From JAVBPP01 sp031549535 (lineage in GTDB: Bacteria; Bacillota; Clostridia; Oscillospirales; Acutalibacteraceae): a DNA stretch of 39,359 nucleotides. Both the position numbers and the translations under genes were made by a program. This document shows, piece by piece, positions 33,587-39,359 of this stretch; positions within the stretch are counted from its first letter, which is position 1; each line of letters begins with the position of its first letter. The DNA lies in NCBI GenBank assembly GCA_031549535.1, contig JAVBPP010000016.1, forward strand, positions 1-39,359. The letters are read 5' to 3'. The notes beneath the pieces are model-generated. The model worked only from the letters and a program-made list of their open reading frames with translations, ran no database searches and was not told the DNA's origin.

Positions 33587-34787
33587 AACAGAATGCATCG
33601 CCATGCTGCTCGCGGGCGGGCAGGGCAGCCGCCTGGGGGTCCTGACAAAAAACATCGCAAAGCCCGCCGTCCCCTACGGCGGAAAATACCGTATCATCGA
33701 CTTTCCGCTTTCCAACTGCGTCAACTCCGGCATTAACACCGTGGGTGTGCTCACGCAGTATCAGCCGCTGGAGCTGCACGACTATATCGGCAACGGTCAG
33801 CCCTGGGATTTGGATCGGGAGAACGGCGGGGTACATATCCTCTCCCCCTACCAGCAGGTGAGCGGCAGCCAGTGGTATAAAAACACTGCCAACGCCATTT
33901 ATCAAAACATGAACTTCATCGACCGCTACGACCCGGACTATGTACTCATTCTTTCCGGCGACCATGTGTATAAGATGAATTACGCCAATATGCTGCAATA
34001 CCACAAGGCAAAGCAGGCGGATTGCACCATCGCCATGCTGGAGGTGCCCTGGGAGGAGGCCTCCCGCTTTGGGCTGATGCTGGTGAACGGGGACGGCTCC
34101 ATCGCCGAGTTTGAAGAAAAGCCGAAGGAGCCGCGCAGCAACAAAGCCTCCATGGGCGTTTATATTTTCACTTGGAGCAAGCTGCGCAGCTATTTGATTG
34201 CGGACGAGGCTGACCCCGCCTCCGGCAATGATTTCGGCCATGACCTCATCCCTGCCATGCATGCGGCGGGCGAGCGGATGTTTGCCTACGCCTATGAAGG
34301 CTATTGGAAGGATGTGGGCACCATTGACAGCCTGTGGGAGGCAAATTTGGATTTGCTGAACCCCAAGGTGGATTTGGATTTGAACGACAATGACTGGAAG
34401 ATTTACGCGCGGAACCGTTCCGCTCCCCCGCATTATATCGCCCCGCAGGCCACCGTGCAGCACGCCATGATTACAGAAGGCTGCGAGGTGGAGGGGGCTG
34501 TAGATTTTTCCATTTTATTTTCCAATGTCACGGTGAAGTCCGGGGCCGTGGTGCGGGATAGCATTATCATGCCCGGCGCGGTGATTGAAGAGAACGCCCA
34601 GGTGCAATACGCCATTGTGGCGGAAAACGCCGTTGTCGGCGCGGGCGCCGTGGTGGGCGGCCGCCCGGAGGAGATGGACGACCTCTCGCACTGGGGCGTT
34701 GCGGTGGTGGGGCCGGGCGTAACGTTGCCCGCGGGCAGCGTTGTAAAACCCAAAGAAATGCTGGAAGCGAAAGGAGGGGATGCGTAA
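33576..34787 (+). CDS. glgC: Glucose-1-phosphate adenylyltransferase, catalytic subunit
   Basis: A 403-residue enzyme that makes ADP-glucose. The nucleotide-binding start is MLLAGGQGSRLGVLTKN, then KPAVPYGGKYRIIDF and YVLILSGDHVYKMNY, and near residue 190 FEEKPKEPRSNKASMG, which holds the glucose-1-phosphate lysine. The C-terminal left-handed beta helix begins near residue 290. The ATG at 33576 lies five bases after GGGAGG, inside the end of glgB. The stop shares one base with the glgD start (TAATG). Confidence 0.95.
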   Translation: MARKTECIAMLLAGGQGSRLGVLTKNIAKPAVPYGGKYRIIDFPLSNCVNSGINTVGVLTQYQPLELHDYIGNGQPWDLDRENGGVHILSPYQQVSGSQWYKNTANAIYQNMNFIDRYDPDYVLILSGDHVYKMNYANMLQYHKAKQADCTIAMLEVPWEEASRFGLMLVNGDGSIAEFEEKPKEPRSNKASMGVYIFTWSKLRSYLIADEADPASGNDFGHDLIPAMHAAGERMFAYAYEGYWKDVGTIDSLWEANLDLLNPKVDLDLNDNDWKIYARNRSAPPHYIAPQATVQHAMITEGCEVEGAVDFSILFSNVTVKSGAVVRDSIIMPGAVIEENAQVQYAIVAENAVVGAGAVVGGRPEEMDDLSHWGVAVVGPGVTLPAGSVVKPKEMLEAKGGDA

Positions 34788-35908
34788 TGCTGGCAAAACA
34801 GGTGTTAGGCATCATTTTTTCCAACTCCTATGATTCCGCGCTGCCGGAGCTGACCGCCCTGCGCACCATGGGCTCCGTTCCGGTTGCGGGCCGGTATCGG
34901 CTGATTGATTTCCCCCTCTCCGGCATGGTGAACGCCGGAATTTCCAAGGTCGGCGTGGTGACAAAAAGCAACTACCGCTCTCTGATGGACCATTTGGGAA
35001 CGGGAAAGCCCTGGGATTTGGCGCGGAAAACGGGCGGCATGTTCCTGCTCCCGCCGTTTAGCTCCGGGGATAGCGCCGGCATCTATCAAACCCGGCTGGA
35101 AGCGCTCATGGGGCTGCGGGATTTTTTCCGGGATACCGGCGAGGAGTACGTTTTGCTCTGCGACAGCAACATTTTATGCAACCTGGATGTTGCGGCGCTG
35201 ATGGCGCAGCATGAGCGCACGGGCGCGGATATCACCGTTGGCCTTTGCAGCGGCAGGCTGCCCGCTTTGCCGCAGCTGCTGCGCGCGCAGGCGGATGCCG
35301 CCGGGCGCATCACTGCCTGCAGCTTCGCTTCGAAAGACGACAGCGCCGAGGGGGATTATATCACCCACATCTATCTGCTGAAAAAAGCCCTGCTGGAACG
35401 GCTGCTCAACGAGGCCGCCAGCGAAAGAAGGCAGGATTTTGAAGAACATTTTCTGCGCAGCCGGTTGGAAAAACTTGCGCTGTATGGCTTCCGTCCGGAG
35501 GGCTTTGTGCGCATCGTAGATTCGCTGCAGCGCTATTATGATATTTCTATGGAGCTGCTGCAAGCGGAAAACCGCCGCTCCCTCTTTTTGGCCGGGCGGC
35601 CGGTTTATACCAAGGTGCGTGACGAGGTGCCTGCCCTTTACGGCCTTGCGGCCAAGGTCTCCAACAGCTTGATTGCGGACGGCTGCAGCATTGAGGGCAC
35701 GGTGGAAAACAGCATCCTCTTCCGCGGCGCAAAGGTGGCCAAGGGCGCGGTGGTGAGGGACAGCGTTTTGTTGCAGGGCAGCTATGTCAGCGAAAACGCG
35801 CATATCAACTGTGTCATAACCGATAAAAACGCCCTCATTCATCCGGAGCGGACACTCAGCGGGGAGGCAACCTTCCCCATCTATGTGGGCAAAGGCATAG
35901 CAGTATAA
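34787..35908 (+). CDS. glgD: GlgD, regulatory-type subunit of ADP-glucose synthesis
   Basis: A 373-residue relative of GlgC that lacks the GGxGxRL nucleotide motif at its start (it reads IIFSNSYDSALPELTALRTM), as expected for GlgD. It keeps PVAGRYRLIDFPLSGMVNAG and the C-terminal beta helix. GlgD is found in Firmicutes, where it forms a mixed enzyme with GlgC and raises its activity. Translation is probably coupled to glgC by the TAATG overlap. Confidence 0.93.
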   Translation: MLAKQVLGIIFSNSYDSALPELTALRTMGSVPVAGRYRLIDFPLSGMVNAGISKVGVVTKSNYRSLMDHLGTGKPWDLARKTGGMFLLPPFSSGDSAGIYQTRLEALMGLRDFFRDTGEEYVLLCDSNILCNLDVAALMAQHERTGADITVGLCSGRLPALPQLLRAQADAAGRITACSFASKDDSAEGDYITHIYLLKKALLERLLNEAASERRQDFEEHFLRSRLEKLALYGFRPEGFVRIVDSLQRYYDISMELLQAENRRSLFLAGRPVYTKVRDEVPALYGLAAKVSNSLIADGCSIEGTVENSILFRGAKVAKGAVVRDSVLLQGSYVSENAHINCVITDKNALIHPERTLSGEATFPIYVGKGIAV

Positions 35909-35924
35909 AGGAGGCTAGCGTTCT

Positions 35925-37373
35925 ATGAAGGTCTTATTTGCAACCAGCGAAGCGCTGCCCTTTGCCGCGAGCGGCGGCCTGGCCGAAGTGGCAGGCTCCC
36001 TCCCGCAGGCATTGCGCAGGCTGCACACGGCCAGCCGTGTGGTGCTGCCGCTGTATGAATCCGTCCCCGCCGCCCTGCGCGAGCAAATGCGCTTCGTAAC
36101 AAGTATCACTGTCCCCGTCTCCTGGCGCAGGCAGTATTGCGGTATTTTTGAGGCCGAGGCGGGTGGCATTCAGTATTATTTGCTCGACAATGAATACTAT
36201 TTCAAACGCGCCAATCTCTACGGCCATTTTGACGACGGCGAGCGTTTCGCCTTTTTTGCCCGCGCCGTGTTAGAGATGATTCCCTATATTGACTTTAAGC
36301 CCGATATCCTGCACTGCAACGATTGGCAGACTGCCCTGCTCCCCGTGTATTACAGCACACAGTATGCCGCGCGCCCGGGCTATGAGGGCATTAAAACGGT
36401 GTTCACCATCCACAACATGCAGTACCAGGGCATTTATGGCAGAGAGATTTTGGGCGACGTGTTCGGCCTTTCCGACGCGGAGTACCCCTTGCTGACCTTT
36501 GACGGCAACATCAACCTGATGAAGGGCGGTATTGAATGCTGCGACGCCGTCACCACCGTCAGCCCGTCTTACGCCAATGAAATTCTCGACCCCTGGTACA
36601 GCCACGGCCTTGACCCCATGCTGCGCCTGCGGGCGGGCAAGCTGCGCGGCATCCTCAACGGCATTGACACAACAAGCTATGACCCGCAGGCGGATCCGCT
36701 GCTCGCGGCTCCTTTCAGCGCAAAGCAAACGCAGGGGAAGGCAAAAAATAAAGCTGCCCTGCAACAGCAGCTCAGTCTGCCGGAGCAGGCGGATACCCCC
36801 ATACTGGCCATGGTCACGCGCCTTGTGAGCCATAAGGGGCTGGATTTGGTGCGCACTGTCATGCGGGACTTGCTTGCCGGGCAGGCGCTTCAATTGGTGG
36901 TACTCGGCTCCGGCGACTATGAATACGAGGCGTTTTTCCGCTCCCTCGCGGCGGAATTTCCGCAGCAATGCGCCTTTTATGGAGGTTTTATCCCGGATTT
37001 GGCGCGGAAAATTTACGCCGGCGCGGATTTGTTCCTCATGCCGTCCAAAAGCGAGCCCTGCGGCCTCTCCCAAATGATTGCCCTGCGCTACGGAGCCATC
37101 CCCATCGTGCGCCTGACGGGCGGCCTTGCGGATACCGTCAGCGACAGCGGGGACGGCAAGGGCAACGGCTTCACCTTCCAAAGCTATAACGCCCACGATA
37201 TGCAGGACGCCATTCTGCGCGCCCTTGCCTGTTACCGGGATAAAGCCGCCTGGCAGGCTCTGACAGAACGCGCCATGACCTGCGACAACAGCTGGAACAA
37301 ATCCGCCGGGGACTATTTGCGGCTGTATCAGGAGCTGCTGGAGCAAGGTATTTCTGTTGTTGAAAAAGTTTAA
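35925..37373 (+). CDS. glgA: Glycogen synthase (ADP-glucose type)
   Basis: A 482-residue GT5 glycosyltransferase that extends alpha-1,4 chains from ADP-glucose. Family motifs: TIHNMQYQGIYGREIL, TVSPSYANEI, the nucleotide-side KSEPCGLSQMIALRYG near residue 375, and RLTGGLADTV. The N-terminal loop, usually KxGGL, reads AASGGLAEV here, so the lysine that contacts ADP-glucose in the E. coli enzyme is an alanine. This may be a lineage variant. It follows AAAGGAGG, 16 bases after glgD, and closes the operon. Confidence 0.93.
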   Translation: MKVLFATSEALPFAASGGLAEVAGSLPQALRRLHTASRVVLPLYESVPAALREQMRFVTSITVPVSWRRQYCGIFEAEAGGIQYYLLDNEYYFKRANLYGHFDDGERFAFFARAVLEMIPYIDFKPDILHCNDWQTALLPVYYSTQYAARPGYEGIKTVFTIHNMQYQGIYGREILGDVFGLSDAEYPLLTFDGNINLMKGGIECCDAVTTVSPSYANEILDPWYSHGLDPMLRLRAGKLRGILNGIDTTSYDPQADPLLAAPFSAKQTQGKAKNKAALQQQLSLPEQADTPILAMVTRLVSHKGLDLVRTVMRDLLAGQALQLVVLGSGDYEYEAFFRSLAAEFPQQCAFYGGFIPDLARKIYAGADLFLMPSKSEPCGLSQMIALRYGAIPIVRLTGGLADTVSDSGDGKGNGFTFQSYNAHDMQDAILRALACYRDKAAWQALTERAMTCDNSWNKSAGDYLRLYQELLEQGISVVEKV

Positions 37374-37590
37374 TTTTTTTCATTGTTTTGTGAGCAAGGA
37401 CAATCTACCTTGCATGCAAGCCATTATGGAGTCGCGGATATTCCCGAAGCTGGGCATTGACAAGCCGCCTGTTTTTGCGTACTATTATCCAGTATGCAAT
37501 TGCGAAACATACGCGGTAGCGGACTTCCAAAAGCCTTCCCTGCGGCGTATGCGCAAGCGCCTAACATAACAACAAAAACGGAGGCAAACT
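37374..37590 (+). other. Intergenic region with a promoter for the kinase-like gene
   Basis: About 217 bases between glgA and the next gene. It contains a good promoter (see 37457-37485) and no convincing hairpin terminator for glgA; a T-run follows the stop codon without a clear stem. Short open frames across it show no family likeness. Confidence 0.5.
37457..37485 (+). promoter_or_regulatory. Promoter of the kinase-like/DUF2344 pair
   Basis: A consensus TTGACA (37457-37462) is followed after 17 bases by TACTAT (37480-37485). The leader is about 100 bases. Confidence 0.6.
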
Positions 37591-38142
37591 ATGGTAATCG
37601 CAGCAGTTGGTAAAAACGGGACAGGTAAGGACTTTTTTTTAGAATATCTCGCCAAGACCTATGACCTGCCCATGATTTCGATTGGCGATGTGGTGCGCGA
37701 GCTGGCCACGCAGGACGGGCTGGAGCTCACGCGTGAAAACCTGCACAAAACATCCCACAAATACATGAGCGCAAACGGCCAGACCTTTTTCCCGGAGCAG
37801 ATTGTAAAGAAAATTAAGGAAGCAAATGTCCCTGTGTATCTGGTTTCCGGCATCCGCCCGCTTTCGGACGTGAAATTTTTCAAGGAGGCGTTCGGCGCTG
37901 ACTTTGTGCTGGTGGACGTTGTTATTTCCGACGATATGATGCGCTACGAGCGTATGCTCGCCCGCGGTTCCGACCGTGACGGCGGCTCCATTGAAAAACT
38001 GCGCGAATATGACCAGGGCGAAGAGAAACAGTTCCAGACCAGTGAAAGCGAAAAAATGGCGGACTATGTGATTAAAAATGACGGCAGCGTTGCCGATTTT
38101 TACGCCGCCAGCGAGGCGTTTTACAATTCCTATGTAAAATAA
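37591..38142 (+). CDS. P-loop nucleotide-kinase-like protein
   Basis: A 183-residue protein with a Walker A-type loop GKNGTGKD at residues 7-14 and a layout like dephospho-CoA kinase or nucleoside monophosphate kinases: ISIGDVVRELATQDG, VYLVSGIRPLSDVKFFKEAF, then an arginine-rich lid segment (RYERMLARGSDRDGGS). The end, YVIKNDGSVADFYAASEAFY, also recalls the closing part of CoaE-like kinases (IxNxGsxxxl). The phosphate acceptor cannot be told. The start follows ACGGAGGC. It lies 10 bases ahead of the DUF2344 gene, so they are co-transcribed. Confidence 0.65.
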   Translation: MVIAAVGKNGTGKDFFLEYLAKTYDLPMISIGDVVRELATQDGLELTRENLHKTSHKYMSANGQTFFPEQIVKKIKEANVPVYLVSGIRPLSDVKFFKEAFGADFVLVDVVISDDMMRYERMLARGSDRDGGSIEKLREYDQGEEKQFQTSESEKMADYVIKNDGSVADFYAASEAFYNSYVK

Positions 38143-38152
38143 GGACAATTCT

Positions 38153-38815
38153 ATGAAAACAATTCGCTTCCGGTATGCCAAAAACGGTGCCTGCACCTAC
38201 ATTTCTCACCTGGATGTCATGCGCACCATGACCCGCGCCGTGCGCAGGGCTAAGCTGCCGCTGTGGTATACTGAGGGCTTTAACCCGCATCCCTACCTCA
38301 CCTTTCCCCTCCCGCTGCCGCTGGGGCAGGAAGGGGTGTATGAGCCGATGGATATCCGCATCGTGGACGACAGCGAGCCGGAAACGCTATGCGCCGCACT
38401 TGCCGCCGTTATGCCGGAGGGGCTTTCCATTTGCGCCGCGGCGGAGCCGGAGCAGGACAGCGCGCAGATAGCAGCGGCGGAGTATACCCTGCGCTTTCAG
38501 TTTGATGCTCCGGAACAGGCCGCAGCCTTTGCCGAAACGGCGCAAGCGTTGTTGGACACGGGGAATTTACCCGCAGAAAAGAAGAGTAAAAAGGGGATAA
38601 AAACCGTCAACCTCTGTGACTTTATCCGGCAATACGCCTTTGCGCAAGAGGCGGACTGCGCTACGCTCCAAACCACCCTTGCCGCCGGGAACAGCGTTAA
38701 CCTCAACGCCGCCCTGCTCAGCGACACCCTGCTTGCCGGGGCGGGCACCGGGGCGCGAAACGTTTCCATCATACGCAGGCGTTTGCTGGACGAAACGGGG
38801 CGGGATTTCAGCTGA
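38153..38815 (+). CDS. DUF2344 (TIGR03936) radical-SAM-associated protein
   Basis: A 220-residue protein with the family start: MKTIRFRYAKNGACTYISHL, then LDVMRTMTRAVRRAKLPLWY, TEGFNPHP and the proline-rich PLPLPLGQEG. Members usually lie next to, or are fused to, a radical SAM protein (TIGR03960); no such gene is present here. The role is unknown, perhaps tRNA or small-molecule modification. It forms a unit with the upstream kinase-like gene and ends before a terminator. Confidence 0.85.
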   Translation: MKTIRFRYAKNGACTYISHLDVMRTMTRAVRRAKLPLWYTEGFNPHPYLTFPLPLPLGQEGVYEPMDIRIVDDSEPETLCAALAAVMPEGLSICAAAEPEQDSAQIAAAEYTLRFQFDAPEQAAAFAETAQALLDTGNLPAEKKSKKGIKTVNLCDFIRQYAFAQEADCATLQTTLAAGNSVNLNAALLSDTLLAGAGTGARNVSIIRRRLLDETGRDFS

Positions 38816-38838
38816 TACCAAATCCAAATAGAATTTGC
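38815..38838 (+). repeat. Short ATACCAA-type repeat remnant
   Basis: ATACCAAATCCAAATAGAAT continuing to TTGC resembles the left end of the palindrome at 13544 (ATACCAATCACCTTTTAGAA, then TACTTGC) with a few gaps. It begins at the last base of the DUF2344 stop codon and may be a half copy. Confidence 0.3.
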
Positions 38839-38850
38839 ACCATTTTTACG

Positions 38851-38882
38851 GAGAAAAGCAGACGCTTTTCTCTGTTTTTTTC
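38851..38882 (+). terminator. Terminator after the DUF2344 gene
   Basis: GAGAAAAGC (38851-38859) pairs with GCTTTTCTC (38864-38872) around AGAC, followed by TGTTTTTTTC. A classical intrinsic terminator. Confidence 0.85.
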
Positions 38883-38907
38883 TATATACTCAGGGGTTTG
38901 TTTGTGT

Positions 38908-38913
38908 TATACT
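38908..38913 (+). promoter_or_regulatory. Extended -10 promoter of purL
   Basis: TATACT is preceded by TGT (extended -10); no good -35 box is seen. It lies 38 bases before the purL start. There is no room for a purine riboswitch between the preceding terminator and the start codon. Confidence 0.5.
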
Positions 38914-38951
38914 TAGTTCGTATTTTTAAATTACTGGGGAGGTTCGCTTGC

Positions 38952-39359
38952 ATGGGTGATGTCAAACGAATTTTTGTGGAAAAGCGGGACGGTTTTGCTG
39001 TGGAGGCGCAGCAATTGCTTGCGGATTTACGCGCGACACTGGGGCTCTCCGGCCTCAACGGCCTGCGCTTGTTTCAGCGCTATGACGTGCAGGGGCTGAG
39101 CGAGGCGGACTTTGCCCGCGCGGCGGCCACCATTTTTTCCGAGCCGAATGTGGACAGGGTCTATGACAGCCTACCCTGCTCCGGGGAGGGCGTGTTCGCC
39201 GTGGAATACCTGCCCGGGCAGTATGACCAGCGGGCCGACTCGTGCGCACAGTGCATTCAAATGATAACGCAGGGCGAGCGTCCCATTGTGCGAACCGCTG
39301 TCGTCTACGAGTTTTCAGGCGAGCTCACGGAACAGGACAAGACTGCGCTTCGCTCACAC
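38952..39359 (+). CDS. purL: Phosphoribosylformylglycinamidine synthase, N-terminal part (cut by window edge)
   Basis: The first 136 codons of a gene that runs off the right edge. The ATG at 38952 lies nine bases after GGGGAGG. The translation begins MGDVKRIFVEKRDGFAVEAQ and later has VYDSLP, FAVEYLPGQYDQRADSCAQC and RTAVVYEF, which match the N-terminal region of the long, single-chain FGAM synthase found in Clostridia (about 1240 residues). The full enzyme converts FGAR, glutamine and ATP to FGAM in purine synthesis. Only the N-terminal domain is visible here. Confidence 0.88.
   Translation, partial: MGDVKRIFVEKRDGFAVEAQQLLADLRATLGLSGLNGLRLFQRYDVQGLSEADFARAAATIFSEPNVDRVYDSLPCSGEGVFAVEYLPGQYDQRADSCAQCIQMITQGERPIVRTAVVYEFSGELTEQDKTALRSH

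Noticed and set aside
37357..37569. Small plus-strand frame between glgA and the kinase-like gene
   Set aside because: It overlaps the end of glgA, has no ribosome site, and includes the promoter of the next gene.
1..39359. CRISPR arrays, rRNA or tRNA genes
   Set aside because: No regularly spaced direct repeats and no tRNA- or rRNA-like conserved sequences were noticed on either strand.

Overview
The window looks like chromosome from a Gram-positive anaerobe of the class Clostridia, most likely a gut Oscillospirales/Ruminococcaceae-type organism. The evidence is the GlgC plus GlgD pair, a long clostridial-type PurL start, strong AGGAGG ribosome sites, sigma-A type promoters with 17-base spacers, and a BspA-type leucine-rich surface protein. 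No rRNA, tRNA or CRISPR array was seen. Most of the sequence is fairly GC-rich, with AT-richer islands around 1.4-2.4 kb and 24.0-25.9 kb.

Layout. 0.2-1.1 kb (minus): a DapA-type aldolase. 1.4-2.4 kb (plus): an AT-rich methyltransferase gene coupled to a tiny upstream frame. 2.4-7.3 kb (minus): a five-gene operon with its own promoter and terminator, encoding two SCP2-like proteins, a class III aminotransferase and a transketolase split into two subunits. 7.3-13.5 kb (minus): ribF, an internally deleted GNAT gene, a REP-associated transposase (RAYT), typA, a GPH/MFS sugar symporter and an NAD-dependent epimerase. 13.5-13.8 kb: two adjacent long imperfect palindromes resembling MITEs. 13.8-17.0 kb (minus): nadA-nadB-nadC for de novo NAD synthesis. 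17.2-24.0 kb (minus): a compact phage head and DNA-packaging cassette (small and large terminase, portal, putative protease, decoration protein, capsid, connectors and a terminal fusion-like protein), closed by a strong terminator. No integrase, repressor, tail tube, tape measure or lysis gene is visible. 24.3-27.4 kb (plus): a membrane protein of unknown role and mgtE. 27.5-31.5 kb (minus): a secreted leucine-rich-repeat/Big2 protein and a URO-D family protein. 31.7-37.4 kb (plus): the glycogen operon glgB-glgC-glgD-glgA. 37.6-38.8 kb (plus): a P-loop kinase-like protein and a DUF2344 protein. The window ends inside purL.

How the genes work together. The glg genes form a complete glycogen synthesis unit: ADP-glucose formation, chain extension and branching. 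NadB, NadA and NadC take aspartate to nicotinate mononucleotide. The split-transketolase operon looks like a dedicated ketol-transfer plus transamination pathway whose product may be handled by lipid-binding-type proteins; its substrate cannot be read from the sequence.

The best candidates for something undescribed are the tail-less but intact-looking capsid/packaging cassette, whose last gene appears to join a tail-terminator-like part to an adhesin-like part, and the split-transketolase/aminotransferase/SCP2 operon. The RAYT gene that carries a REP-like sequence inside its own reading frame is also unusual. All family names come from reading the translations by eye; no database search was run.
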